Assembly (NCBI GenBank): GCA_033296885.1 | Contig: MU863962.1 | Span: 62,001-126,000, forward strand | Source: Triangularia verruculosa | Lineage: Eukaryota > Ascomycota > Sordariomycetes > Sordariales > Podosporaceae | Direction: 5' to 3' | Length of the DNA stretch: 64,000 nucleotides | Shown here: in pieces, positions 46,946-58,529 of the stretch | How positions within the stretch are numbered: the first letter of the stretch is position 1 | Layout of the letters: the number at the start of each line of letters is the position of its first letter | The notes under the pieces: model-generated | The model's database searches: none | Seen by the model: only the letters and a program-made list of their open reading frames with translations | Told to the model about the DNA's origin: nothing | Translations under genes and position numbers: made by a program

Positions 46946-48224
46946 GTTGGATGTTGTATGTAACTAGCGAAGCGGTAGAGCCAACTGTGGTAGGCACGGT
47001 TTATCGATGACCGCGTCCAATAGGCGTCGTAAAAGGTTAATAGCTCAGCCCAAAACAGCATCAACAAACGCCATCCACGTTGCTGACAACAAAAAGCCCT
47101 GATGGCATGTGATTTGCCCGATTGGCACGAGTCGCTTGTTCCTTGTCTACTGACAAACCCGAGACTGAACTGACTGGTTGACGGGGTTTAGCCAACTCAA
47201 GTAAGCGGAACTTTTATATTCTTCCAATCCTGGACGGCGTTTCAAGCTGCTGTCACGGTGAGCTGGGAGCTGGGAGCTGTCGGCTGTGGCTCCCAGAGCA
47301 ACAGTTCCAGAAGGTGTATGTGTGTGTGTGTCTTTGATTACTGCGCTGCGGGGTGCTTTTCTTGGGTTCAAGAAGCAGTTTTTAAAATGTTGTAGCCTTC
47401 AAAAGGGCCCTAATACCGCAAGTCTGGGTAGCATCCTTTAGGCCTGAGTCCACTTGTACTTTGTCCAGGCCCAGGCCACGCATGGCTAGCACCCAGTGCC
47501 GCCAACTGGTTGGAGCCGCTCATTGTGCTGGCCTCCCATTGAGCGCAACAAGAGCTGGCACGGATTCGCACTGTGTGTGCTTGATGTTTTCGGGGCCCCA
47601 TTCTGGGTCGGTTTGGCCGATTTGGGCGCACCCACCACCAAAGGTCATTGCGCCAACACCGACTCCCCGTCATTTCGAGCTTGTCTTGCCTCCAACATCT
47701 CCATCTCTTCCAAAGCTTTTTCGACAGCAGTTACCCACGGTCGGTGTGTCTCAGCTCCAGACGCGCACCCCCCGCACTTGCCTTGCATCTTCAGTTGAAG
47801 CCTGCCCTGGATCCGCATACCAGTCTTTTTTATCACCCCTCATCTTTCATCGCTGCCCAGGTCCGGGCGGCATAGCAGCATAGCATTCGCAGCATACATC
47901 CCCGCGCCCATCCTCCCAGACTCGTACCGCAAGCCCCGGCCGTTTGAGCCTCCCACCCGCCATAATCACAGCTTATCCAGCTCTCGAGCTGCTCGCCTGA
48001 TCGCTTCATACTGGCGTGCTAGCTTCTGTCCATCTCCCGGGACTTCGGTACATTCCTCGACCTGAACCCCGCCCGATATCGCGTATCACCCACTTCTTTG
48101 GTCCATCATTCCCCTGGACCTTGGCTGCCCGTCATCATCGACCCCGGCTGCCCGACTCTTCTTTTCCATACCGTTTAGTGGCAGAGAGGGATCTCCCTCG
48201 GCCCTCGATTTTCAGGTTGCGAAG
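46946..48224. promoter_or_regulatory. Divergent promoter region with short repeats
   Basis: A 1.28-kb gap between two divergent starts. It contains AGCTGGG repeated almost three times (47261-47279) and a TG run (47319-47330). The right 400 bp are pyrimidine-rich, as expected of the long leader of the PP2A subunit gene. No reading frame here has support. Confidence 0.5.
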
Positions 48225-50115
48225 ATGGTAGACACGGAATCGAACGTACCGACATGGAAGTTCACCCAGTAAGTATTCTCGTCGTCGCCCAGCTCCCCAC
48301 CGCTTCCCCGCTTCCCTTTCCTTGCAGGGTGGCGCCCGGTCTATATACATTCTATGTGAGGATCGTCATGTCGTTTATGTGTATCGTCTAACTATTCTCG
48401 TTTGCAGGTGCTTCGGTGATAAGGGAGACGTGGAAGACATCACGGAAGGTACGGCACACGACACCCCTCGAGGTATCTTGGTGCTCCTATAGCACATACT
48501 TCTACCTGTCTCGCATCTTAGTTTGTTCTCTGAGTCTCAGCTGACCCACCCGGCGTTTCATAGCCGACATCATTTCGACGGTTGAATTCGATCATACCGG
48601 TAACTATCTTGCTACCGGCGACAAAGGTGGCAGGGTTGTGCTCTTTGAGCGTAACGAGACGGTTAGTCTGGGAATCCAATACCCCTATAATGCCTCAGGG
48701 TAGCCCATACTTACACGGCGTGACAGAAAAAAACCTGCGAATACAAGTTCCATACAGAGTTCCAGTCTCATGAGCCCGAGTTCGACTACCTCAAGTCGCT
48801 GGAGATCGAGGAGAAGATCAACAAGATCAAGTGGTGTCGACGACAGAACGCATCGCACTATCTGCTCTCAACCAATGACAAGACGATCAAGCTATGGAAG
48901 GTGTTTGAAAAGTCACTTAAGGTTGTCGCGGAGAACAACCTCTCGCACGATGCCACCCCGGCGAACGTTCATGGAGGAGGCGGTACTCCGCGCGCCCTTC
49001 CCAACCACCAATTTCGCTCCGCCAGTGACCTGAAGTTGCCGAGACTCACCCACCACGATACTGTTGTGGCGGCTGTGCCCCGGAGGACATACGCCAACGC
49101 TCACGCGTACCATATCAACAGCATCTCGGTCAACAGTGATGGGGAAACATTTATCAGCAGCGACGACCTGCGTATCAACCTCTGGAACCTGAACATTCAA
49201 GACCAGAGCTTCAACATTGTCGATATCAAGCCTGCAAACATGGAGGAGTTGACCGAGGTCATCACGGCGGCAGAGTTCCATCCCACCAGCTGTAACTGGT
49301 TCATGTATGCCAGCTCGAAGGGCACCATCAAGCTGGCAGACATGCGGGAGCGCGCTCTGTGCGACCAGCACGCCAAAAGTAAGTCACTCATGGTAATAAA
49401 GCTCATGGAAGTGCTAGAGCCAAGAACTAACGCGGATGTTTCCAACGTAGTGTTTGAACAAGAGGAGGACCCATCCTCCCGTTCATTCTTCTCCGAGATC
49501 ATATCGTCCATCTCAGATGTCCGCTTCTCATACGATGGGAAATACATTCTCTCACGCGACTATTTGACCGTCAAGATTTGGGACGTGGCCATGGAGAGAC
49601 AGCCGATCAAGACCATCCCAATTCACGAGCATCTCAGGCCAAGACTCTGTGACACCTACGAGAATGATAGTATTTTCGACAAGTTCGAGGTGGTATTTTC
49701 TGGTGATGGCAAGAATGTTATGACGGGAAGCTACAACAACAACTTCATGATATATCCTTCGGACCCAGAGAAGGAAGTTGAGGTGGTTCTCCAGGCCGAT
49801 AAGTCTGCTTTCAAGGCTAAGAAAGTGGGCGTTCCCACTCCCATCAACTCATCAACGAGCCCGACGGCAAATGGCAAGAAGGGAGGATCGCGTGCCGGAA
49901 GCCCAGCGGCTCCGGGTCAGGGTCAAAGGATGCGCAAGGAAACTGATGCCGACCAGATCGACTTTAACAAGAAGATTCTTCACATGAGCTGGCATCCGTT
50001 TGAGGACAGCATTGCTATTGCGGCCACTAACAACGTAAGACTCCTGATTGACATGCTTATGATTGGGCTTTTTTGCTAATGGGATGTGTAGCTGTTTGTC
50101 TTCTCTGCCCTTTAA
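48225..50115 (+). CDS. CDC55: Protein phosphatase 2A regulatory subunit B (PR55/Cdc55)
   Basis: The B/PR55 subunit is a seven-blade WD40 propeller that gives PP2A its substrate choice in mitosis, morphogenesis and stress. Six exons: 48225..48268, 48408..48448, 48564..48661, 48727..49378, 49451..50034 and 50092..50115, giving 480 residues. Diagnostic segments are DIISTVEFDHTGNYLATGDKGGRVVLFER, FQSHEPEFDYLKSLEIEEKI, TYANAHAYHINSISVNSDGE, FFSEIISSISDVRFSYDGKY, LCDTYENDSIFDKFEVVFSG and the end FVFSAL (quoted in pieces of the family signature). The last exon codes only eight codons including stop. A Gly/Ser/Pro-rich insertion of about 45 residues lies before the last blade, as in other filamentous fungi. 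Intron 4 (49379..49450) is 72 bp with no in-frame stop. Confidence 0.95.
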
Positions 50116-51296
50116 ACGGTGAGGCACGAATATTTGGGTGGTGGGTATGGGCATCTGCTGGGCCGAACGCCGGAATGCCGGATGCCAATAGGGCCAAATG
50201 GTTGCAGATCAAGCTGCCGTCAGGCTTTGTGCTATATCGAACTGCAAAGTGCATGGGTGTGTGATGTTACCAACATGAAGAAGTTGGCGAATTGCGAAGC
50301 AGTGCTAGAGCAGGTTTTTGCACTGGAGTTTCGAGCGGAGTGCCGAATATCACTGCATTGAGGTGACGGGAACCAGCGAAGTGGTCACACCAACGATCCA
50401 AGGTGGCTTACTTGGAATCGGAAGCGGCTGTAATGGTACATTTCTTGGGGGATTGATATCAGTATCTAGATGCAGTCTCTTCTAGAGCAACTATTAGCTG
50501 CTTGCATGGAAGAGATGAACCGGGTGGAGGCGGTGAGCGGTGGATAAGGGAAGATAGACCCGTCAGGGGTTCATTTCTCACTGGGCGCACGTCCATGTGC
50601 CCCAAATGCAAAGAGACTGGCATCATTCATGATGCCATTCTAAATCAAAAGTTTATAAACCCACTTTGGAACGGTTTTCATGAGTGTAGGATACTGGTGT
50701 GAAATGGCCAGGGGCACTTCCTGCGGTCTATTGAGCCTCATGTCTGAGTCTCCTTGATCTGTTAGTGAGTCCAGAGTTAGCCCTCTTGAATGTTGCAAGG
50801 CTGCGAGTCTTGGCATCTGCGTCTCCCCTAGTTGTTAGAGCAGCTCAAGCGCGCTGCGTTATGTCGAGGCGGCCCATTTTCAGGTCCCCACCCGAGAAGT
50901 ACACAGTGTAACTCGCAGAGAGTACCAACACAGTGCTAGCCTTGTGTGTGCCCCACATTCGCCTGGCCCAGCCACAACCACATGGGCGCATGAGTGGGAC
51001 CCAGAACATCGCACTGTGATAACGACGGAGTTTAGAGCAAAGCAACGAGATCAACCTTTGACGACATTTCACAAAGAATCTTTGCGAGTATCGATAAAGT
51101 CTCTGGCCCAACTGACTCTTTGTCCTCGCAATATACGATCGATTGTCTTTAGGATACCTTCCGACGCCAATTCCCTAACGCGGACTCGACAAGCAAGGCT
51201 ATATCGACCAGACTCTTCCCTTCCACCATTCGAACTTGGCGATACGCGAATCAGAGCTATCTTGCCCACCAACCCACACAGATACCAGAGCCGACA
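50116..51296. other. Intergenic region, 1.2 kb
   Basis: It contains the 3' flank of the PP2A subunit gene and the promoter and leader of RPB4. No gene, tRNA or repeat is supported. Confidence 0.45.
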
Positions 51297-51829
51297 ATGT
51301 CTGATCAAAGACACGCTCCTACATCTCGGTCAAAACCTCCACCGGCCGGCGAGGAAGAAGCGGGCGCCGTGCTCAAGCTGGGCGAGTTCCAGGATGTCGA
51401 CACGCTGACGCTGTCGGAAGCGTCGCTCGTCATCAATGCCCTTATGGCGAAGCGAAGAAAGGATCGCAAGGACCGGAACGAGACCGACGCGCTCAATCAA
51501 ACACTCGACTATCTTGACGCCTTTGCTCGATTCAAAGCCAAGGAGAATGTGGAGGCCGTCGAGCGACTACTGGGTACACACAAAGAGTTGAGCAAGTTTG
51601 AGAGGGCACAGATTGGTAGGTTCGGCGTCCCCGTCTTCGCCGTCTCGGGCAGGACGGATATCATGCCGGGCGCGAGTTTCACAGTGAGCTAACAGCTAGC
51701 TATCTCTGTTTAGGTTCTCTTTGCTGCGATACTGCCGACGAGTGCAAGACCCTGATTCCCTCCCTGGCGGACAAGATTAGTGACGAAGATCTGCAAGAGC
51801 TGCTAGACGAGCTGGAGAAACTTCTGTGA
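51297..51829 (+). CDS. RPB4: RNA polymerase II subunit Rpb4
   Basis: Rpb4 forms the detachable stalk of RNA polymerase II with Rpb7 and acts in transcription initiation, mRNA export and decay. Exons are 51297..51615 and 51714..51829; the 98-bp intron joins ERAQIG to SLCCDTADEC in frame, giving 144 residues. This is close to the human size and lacks the long insertion of yeast Rpb4. The N-terminal tip (LKLGEFQDVDTLTLSEASLV) and the HRDC-like C-terminal helices (TLDYLDAFARFKAKENVEAV, then EAKTLIPSL-type region read here as CKTLIPSLADKISDEDLQEL) fit the family. The start is the first ATG. Confidence 0.95.
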
Positions 51830-52555
51830 TTGGAAGTCTCCGTGTAAACAACCCCCCTACTGCCCGGGCAATTTGGGAAGCGAATGGATGACGGGGACCT
51901 GTGGACAAAAGAAACCCATTGCCATCCGCAACATCTCTTGGAGGGTTTATTATAAAATGGAATTGCATTGCATTACGGCGTCACGGGGATAGCAGGTCAA
52001 GCGCTTTGCTTTTACGGCGTTTAACAAACAGATGACGAATTGGTTGCCCGAACGGCACATCATCATACCAAAATCTAGTTTGTGTTTACCAGCATCTTGC
52101 TTGGTCTCTGGTTGAGAATATCACCTTGGCTAGAATCCACCAGTTAGCACACTTCTTCTCATGTTCCCACCGCCGCCACTGACCTGGCGATGGGGGAAAG
52201 CGTAGCTGGGTCTAGAGTTGATGATTTTCGGGCGTTCCGAGCACATACACAATACATTAAACTGAAAGAGATTGTTCGTTTTGCAAACCTTTGAACCGGA
52301 TGTTACCCCGGACCCTTCCACATGCTAAATGAATAGAAACAAAAATCCGGAACATAACAACTTGCCGCTCCCATCCCAGTCCCTCACACCTGACCGTTCG
52401 AAAACTTCGCTCAACTGTTCACATAGGTATTGGACTCTCGTTCCTGCTGGGTACTGTTTAGTGTTGCCCGGGGTCCCTCGGCCAGCTCGGGGCCGCCATG
52501 TGGTTGGGGTGACACCAATTCTTCGTGCTTGGGTTGTGCGGAGTCGGGAAATTCG
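51830..52555. other. Convergent 3' flanks
   Basis: These 726 bp lie between the stop of RPB4 and the proposed stop of the membrane-protein gene. No supported gene. Confidence 0.45.
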
Positions 52556-53469
52556 TTAATTAACCAAGGCTGAGTCGAGGTCGACAGATCTCGTTGGACG
52601 TTGAGAAGTTTCCGGTTTGTTTGTTGATAACGGGCTCACCGCAAGCTTGTTGTGTGCGCCGCTGCTCATGCCACTGTCGCGGAGTGGTAGGTTGGGAAAC
52701 GATCCGCTTTCGTAGGATATCTGGGACATGCGTCCTTGATGGATGAACGTTCAAGAGTCAGCGCGGATGTCTCGAATATTTTCGTTCTATGGAGGAGTCT
52801 CACCTTCGGCACGATCAAATATGCTGCCGGGGCCATCTGAAGCCATGGGGTTGAAGACACCTTCTAGACCCGGCGGAACAAGCTCGTCATCAACAAGCCG
52901 TGGCGATGCCAGTCTCTGGGCTTGTTCCCGCTTCTCGACCCTTTCCCGCCGCCGCCGACTCCACCACATACAAATGACCAGGCTCACGAATATGACGGCG
53001 ATGGCACAGCCCACCACGACCCCAACGAGAGCGTCGATTGAGATCGTCATACCATGGCTGTCCTCTTGACCGGTCTAAGAGACGGAGGTCGAGGACGCAA
53101 TCTGTGAAGAGATATCGGGGCTTGTGTTGTTGTTGCTTGAGTTTCGCTCGGGGCTGATAGGGATGTGGATATCGAGGATGTCACCGGTTTTCCCTGAGCA
53201 GTCGGAGCACAAGCCACAGACTCTTGCTGGCAAGGGTCAATGTCACAACAGCCGGCATACCAGGGCGTGGTGGTGAAGCTGCAGGTAGACCAAAGGTACC
53301 CACTCGCGCCGGCCACACTTGGGAAGCTGAGTTGAAGGTGGTAGTTTCGGGCAGAGAACAGCATCGTGGACACACTGTTCAGCCTCAATCCACCCTGCTC
53401 TAGATGGACTCCACCAAGAATATCGGAAAATCCGGGAATTGCACTGTGGATTCGTGTTGATCCATGCAA
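52556..53469 (-). CDS. Single-pass membrane protein, 5' end and one splice site uncertain
   Basis: Proposed exons (reverse strand) are up to about 53469 down to 53185, 53074..52804, and 52734..52556 (stop TAA). The 69-bp last intron is well supported (donor GTGAGA, branch CTGAC, frame kept). The ectodomain has a Cys cluster (WSTCSFTTTPWYAGCCDIDPC), typical of fungal surface proteins whose ectodomain leads via a Ser/Thr stalk to one membrane span. The span is ALVGVVVGCAIAVIFVSLVI, followed by a basic stop-transfer segment (WWSRRRRERVEKREQ) and a cytoplasmic tail. The stalk region contains an in-frame TAG just before the span, which forces an intron 53075..53184 with a weak donor (GTGACA). No start codon or signal peptide is visible in the open frame, so at least one upstream exon is missing. 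The function is unknown. Confidence 0.5.
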
Positions 53470-53901
53470 TGCCTGGCTTCACTTCCCAGGATGGTCTGAT
53501 AGGAACGAGCTCGGCATGTGGCCGCAGCGGTTGTGCAGCTCTTGGTGTGCGAAAGCCTCCAGATGCTGCTTGAACGAGTGCATGATGACTCGACACAGTC
53601 AGTTTCCATTCGCGTCGCCTGGTAACGCATTATTCCCAGGAAAGACGCATCACCATAACTCTTGTGCTTCTTCACTGCCTGTGCATGGGATGGAACATGG
53701 CACAGGGCGGGTCACTTAGCTGGGATTCAAGCATCAGGGCTGACAGGGACCCCCACAATGAACGCCAGCTCTAATGAAATATCGTCTATAGTATATCGCA
53801 ATCATGGCAGAACACCCATCTGATTAATAAAAGTCTCTGTGCTATAAGGGGCCCTATATCTATGACCGTACTCTGTTCATCCATACTACGCACTTTCACT
53901 T
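53470..53901. other. Region upstream of the membrane-protein gene
   Basis: These 432 bp probably contain the missing first exon(s) and promoter of the membrane-protein gene and the 3' flank of PUF6. I could not place a convincing start or splice site. Confidence 0.35.
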
Positions 53902-55999
53902 CTATGCCCTCAACTGCTCCAACAATAATCTCGCACCTTGGTTCCCGCCCGACTTTGGCTTTGAGCCATTATCCTTGCCCTTCGACTTTGGCTTCCCGCT
54001 GTCTGCCGTTGTCTCGACTTTGGTGGCAGCGTGCTCGAGAGTCTTTTTCTCCGACTTCAGAAGTTTGAGAAGTTCCTTCTTCGAAGAGAAATCCGGGGCC
54101 TCAAGCAACCCCAACACCGTGAACGAACTTGGGCCGACTGCCCACTGCACAATGTGTTCCTTGATTACTGGGTACAGGACGTCGGCAAAGTTGAGGGGCG
54201 GGTCAATCCTCTTGACGGTTCCCGTCTCCCTGTCGAATCGCCCACCGGCAATGAGGGTCTTGTACAGCTTACCTCCGTGAGGTGTGTGGGAAATGTGTGG
54301 GGGTGGAGGGTAAAGAGGATCAGCATCCTCAGGAAGAGCAGGGTTAGGCTCGCCGGCTGCTGTGGAAGCGACAGCCTCGAGAGCAGCAGTCTTGTCCCCA
54401 ACGGCTGACAGTAAGACGTCGGCAATGAACTGACAGCCAAACGAACTTGTGACAAGCTCCCTTGGGAATGCCGCTACGGCTGCCAGCAATTGCGGGGACA
54501 TAGCAGCCACTAGTTCCTTGCGCCGCACCTCAGCATCCTTTTTGCTCGTGGTCTTGCGGATCTCATGAAGCTCGCTCAGCAACTCCAAGTCATCAGCATG
54601 ACTTGACGGAAACAAGGACTTGGACTGGCCCCCCAACAGGTACAAGGACACGATGCGTGCGTTTGGATCATTCGCCAAGGCAAGAATGTTCCGCGGGTCT
54701 TTCTCGTCAGTCTTGCCGAAGATTTCTGGGAAGATAGATTTGGAGGTCAAGACGGTGTCGTCGATCAGGTCGTAGGCAGCCAACAAGATCATATGGGCAT
54801 GGGGGTCGCCACACATGAGCTGGAACGTGTCCTTGTATGTCTTCAGGATCTGCTTCCGGTCCTTCGCGCTTCCGTAGGCCAAGAGTAAGCACGCCAAACG
54901 CGCACCAGATTTGGTGAAGGCCATGTTCTTGAGCAAATCGCCATTCTCGTCCCCCTTGATGGTCTCAGCAAATTCCTTGAGCTCCTCACTGTCGGGCTTA
55001 AGGTTGAGGAAATATTGCAGCATGGCGTCGTGTAACATCGTGAACCCGGTCATCTTCTTCTGGATAAGGTTGTTGGTCATATCGCAAAGATACTTCAGGA
55101 TCGTCGCCCGCTTGCTTGGCTCTTCAGCAAGAATATTGGAGAGATCGGCTGTAACCTCGCCCTTATTGCCAGACCTGAACAATGCAAATTCTGGTCCATA
55201 CCATTCTCGCAACATATGAGCCTTCTGTTCTTTCGTGGCCGCCCCGCGATAAATATCGTCCAAAATCCAGGATGCCTCGGAATGGTTGATAAGCTTGCGC
55301 ACTTTGCCATAGAATTCGGGGATGATCATGTCACGGATCTCGGTGTCGTTCTGAACAAGGAGTTTGCCGATGAGGAATTTGGCGTATCTGCTCTCGGCAA
55401 GCTGCGCATAGGCACCCTGGAGCTCCTTTGCGATTTGCTTACGCTGGACTGGGGTCGCATATTTGATGGCTGTTTGGACGGCACGAACGGCATCGTGCTT
55501 CAGGACAAAGTCTTTGATGCGCCCGGTGATGATGGAGAAGAGCTCGTCGACCAATTGCTGACGCTCCTCCTTGGGCACATGCGACTTGCGACGCAGTCTC
55601 TCCCACAGCTTCTTCGTCCGGGCGACCTCGTCAGCCAACGGCTTCGCAGCTTTCCGTTCTTGCGCCAACTGTTTCTGCTTCGCATGGGCCTCACGGGAGG
55701 TTTGTCCTATTGTCCTGTCAGCGTGGAAACAGTGAACTGCGACAGGCGTGGATGAACTAACCTTTCTCCAGCGCTTTGCCAGCAGCATGGCCGTTCGATG
55801 TCGCTGACGCCGGAGGCTGCTTCCCCTGTTTTAGGGCAGCGCCTCCATCTTCTGAATCCGAGAAGCTGGCGCCGTTACTTTCGGGAGCCTCGACCTTCTT
55901 GTGCTTTGGACCGGTGACCGTCTTCGCTTTCTTGGCTCTGCTGCCGTCATTGTAATGCGCCTTTCTTTTCGCATTAGGCTCCGCTGATCTTGGTGCCAT
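53902..55999 (-). CDS. PUF6: Pumilio-family protein Puf6 (PUM3 type), ribosome biogenesis
   Basis: Puf6 is a nucleolar protein of 60S ribosome assembly and, in yeast, a repressor of ASH1 mRNA. Exons (reverse strand) are 55999..55762 and 55706..53902; the 55-bp intron keeps the frame, giving 680 residues, close to yeast. The N-terminal 80 residues are basic and disordered with nuclear-localisation-like clusters (NAKRKAHYNDGSRAKKAK). The body is a PUM3-type helical repeat array: KDFVLKHDAVRAVQTAIKYA, SRYAKFLIGKLLV, SWILDDIYRGAATKEQKAHM, SGARLACLLLAYGSAKDRKQ and SSFGCQFIADVLLSAVGDK. It ends with a Lys-rich tail. Its start is only 362 bp from that of GIR2 on the other strand. Confidence 0.94.
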
Positions 56000-56361
56000 T
56001 TTGAATGTCGGCTTCTAACGTGATGAAGCAGCCCGGGGTGTGTTGGGTGGTGACCGATCCAGGTTGAACGCCCTCCAAACTCGAAATGCAGTGCTCCGTC
56101 GCTCAACTTTGGCCGAAATTTTTTTGGAAGTCAATTCCCTGGATCCCTGATTCTGCCAGGCGGTCAAACTAGAACGGCCTTGGCGGACAAGGGTTTGAAT
56201 TCAGGACCCCACCATCAAAAGTTATGCCCCTCTTCAGCCCGTCACCCCAGACCACCACAGCAAATCCAACCCCACACGAAGAAGGCATCGATTCTCTGCC
56301 CGCCCAAACCGACATCAGAGGGTGCACAATCACGTACTAGTCACATATCACACACTTCAAG
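56000..56361. promoter_or_regulatory. Short divergent promoter between PUF6 and GIR2
   Basis: These 362 bp serve both genes. An AAATTTTTTT stretch (56117-56126) resembles the ribosomal-RNA-processing element AAAAATTTT known from yeast biogenesis genes; a similar GAAATTTTGG occurs upstream of ACL4. Function here is inferred. Confidence 0.45.
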
Positions 56362-57111
56362 ATGGGCCGCGAAGATCAAATTGAGGAAAGGGAGGTTCTG
56401 GACTCGATATTCCCAGACGAAATCACAGGTATGCTTCCATTGAGCGTCTTTCGGATACGAGGAGACAACTGACAGTCTATCTGTCTTCCAGACATTTCCG
56501 AGACCGAATATAGAATATCGATTACCCTGGACATTCCCGATGACGATGAGGAACCTCCGGTCATGCTCCTCACTGTGCGATACCCCGACGAGTATCCCGA
56601 TAAGGCGCCGTTCTTAGAACTGTCCGCTCCGCAAAACGCTATCCCTCATCCACACCTTAACATCGCCGAGGACAAGGAGCGGCTTTTGCAGGGGCTTGAA
56701 TCCACTATCGAGGAGAACTTAGGGATTGCAATGGTATTCACTCTAGTGTCGACTCTCAAAGAAGCTGCGGAGCAACTGGTATTGGATCGAAAGGAGGCTA
56801 TTGCGAAGGCACATGAAGAGGTCGTATTAGCTGCCGAGCGCGAGGAGAATAAGAAATTCCAAGGGACACCTGTTACACGCGAGACATTCTTGAAGTGGAG
56901 GGAGTCGTTTCTGAAGGAGATGGAGGAGGCCAGAATCAAGGAGGAGGAGGAAAGACTGGCCGAGTTGAAGAAGGCGAGGATAAAGGAGCCAGCCAAGCTC
57001 ACAGGGAAACAACTCTGGGAACGTGGTCTCGCAACTTCTGGGCAGGATGAGGCCGATGATGATGCTATTCCCGTTGAGGAACTTCGGAAACTCGAGGTTG
57101 GTGATAACTAG
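56362..57111 (+). CDS. GIR2: RWD-domain protein Gir2 (RWDD1 type)
   Basis: Gir2 binds the ribosome-associated GTPase Rbg2 and, through its RWD domain, Gcn1, thereby tuning general amino-acid control and translation. Exons are 56362..56428 and 56492..57111; the 63-bp intron joins FPDEIT to DISETEYRI in frame, giving 228 residues. The RWD domain covers residues 1-110 (REDQIEEREVLDSIFPDEIT, then VRYPDEYPDKAPFLEL, the YPxxxP signature). The C-terminal half is a highly charged helix with the DFRP-binding region (FQGTPVTRETFLKWRESFLK and KLTGKQLWERG), as in RWDD1. It is tail-to-tail with ACL4 and shares a promoter with PUF6. Confidence 0.93.
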
Positions 57112-57341
57112 GTGTGTTTTAATTACAGGAAAAAGAGCACGTTGCACCCTTCGACTAAGATAGCACGTCAGTGAAAAAACTGTGGAGGAACAGAGTCGTT
57201 CCTAGTATATTGAATTTCAAAGACCACCGGCTAGCTCGAGTGCGGCTCAGAGTCATGGATTCCTGGTAAATAGAACGTCCATCATCCCACCAATTCGGCC
57301 GTCGACCCCTGAAACCACCCAACAGACGGGCAGGATCCATG

Positions 57342-58529
57342 CTATTGCATGTCTGTGTCTCCATCGCCCTCGACATCATCTTCGCCATCATCAGTATCCT
57401 CCCAAATATCCTCATCTTGGTCATCTCCGGCAGCCTCACCGAGCTCAGTCTTAATGAGACGCAGCAACTCCTGGGCATGCTCCCCTAACCTGTCGTCTTC
57501 GTACTCCTCAGCCTCAAAAATACGCAGACATTGAGCAAGCCATTTGCGCGAAGATCGCCATATGCTCCTCCATTTGTCAGCGTCGCCAGCCTGCCCGGCC
57601 TCCTTCAACTTCTCGCCCAGCATGTACTTCCCATAGCCGCCAAGATACCAGGCCTCCACGCTGAGATCGTCTTCATCAACTAGACGGCCGGCCACATCTA
57701 TCGCTTTTTCATCGAGGCCGACCTCTATTAGCAATCGTACCAGACTGACACGAGAAGGGAAGGCGGGGACGCCCGGATCCTCGGGTGGGAGATCTGTCCA
57801 CAATCCCAAGCTTCTCTTCAGGGCCTCTCTAGCTTCTTCTGTTCGTGACTGCGAGATTCGGACATTTGCGACGGTTTGCCATGTATCGGGCTGCTCGGGG
57901 GCCAGCATAGTGGCCTCGGTGATCAACGCCTCGCACCTGCTCTCGGCATCCTCCTCCCAACTAAGATCCGTCATGTACACCTCGGCAACGGCGCACAGTG
58001 TATCTGCCAGTTTCCTTCGTTTCTCGTTGATGGCAGCTTCTTGCTCGTCGCGGGTGAGAGGCCGTGACTCGAGTGAATCGGCAAGGGTCTGAACCTGCGC
58101 ACGCAGCGCAGCCGCACCACGCTCGAACCAGGCAACGCTGTCTTGACCACCTTCCTCGCTCAGTTGCGCCAGCCAAAGAAACTTCTCAGGCCCACCACCC
58201 AAGTCTTCTGGAAGCAAGCCATCTTCATCCACTTTCACGGCAGACAGGAAGAATTGGCGGGCAGTGTCCACATCTCCTAGCTCGACGTGTATTTGACCAA
58301 GGAGGGACAGCGCGGCGCCCGCCTGTCGTCCGTTGTCTCCGATGTGATCATACGCCGTGCTGGCAACTCTCGCGGCGCCCTCTGCATCGCCAACTTCGAG
58401 CATGCCAACAGCTTGCGAAAGAAGTTCTCTGGGGTTGACGTTCGAGGATTGTGAAGCGGCGGCTTTAGCTCGGAGACGGTCTTTTGCCTTGTCCTTGGTG
58501 GACTTTTTTTTAGGTTTCGTTGGCGCCAT
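57342..58529 (-). CDS. ACL4: TPR chaperone Acl4 for ribosomal protein uL4
   Basis: Acl4 binds newly made Rpl4 (uL4) and escorts it to the nuclear pre-60S particle. Intronless gene of 395 residues, ATG at 58529, matching yeast Acl4 in length. The start is basic (APTKPKKKSTKDKAKDRLRA). TPR-like helices follow, including ELLSQAVGMLEVGDAEGA, AGAALSLLGQIHVELGDVDT, KLADTLCAVAEVYMTDL, EDAESRCEALITEATML and PDTWQTVANVRISQSR. The C-terminus is a long acidic run after AGDDQDEDIWEDT, fitting a chaperone that shields a basic client. The upstream region has GATA-type motifs and a GAAATTTTGG element. Confidence 0.9.
   Translation of the reverse strand: MAPTKPKKKSTKDKAKDRLRAKAAASQSSNVNPRELLSQAVGMLEVGDAEGAARVASTAYDHIGDNGRQAGAALSLLGQIHVELGDVDTARQFFLSAVKVDEDGLLPEDLGGGPEKFLWLAQLSEEGGQDSVAWFERGAAALRAQVQTLADSLESRPLTRDEQEAAINEKRRKLADTLCAVAEVYMTDLSWEEDAESRCEALITEATMLAPEQPDTWQTVANVRISQSRTEEAREALKRSLGLWTDLPPEDPGVPAFPSRVSLVRLLIEVGLDEKAIDVAGRLVDEDDLSVEAWYLGGYGKYMLGEKLKEAGQAGDADKWRSIWRSSRKWLAQCLRIFEAEEYEDDRLGEHAQELLRLIKTELGEAAGDDQDEDIWEDTDDGEDDVEGDGDTDMQ

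Noticed and set aside
50944..51408. 154-codon + strand frame overlapping the start of RPB4
   Set aside because: It is in another frame from RPB4, has no recognised domain and covers the leader region.
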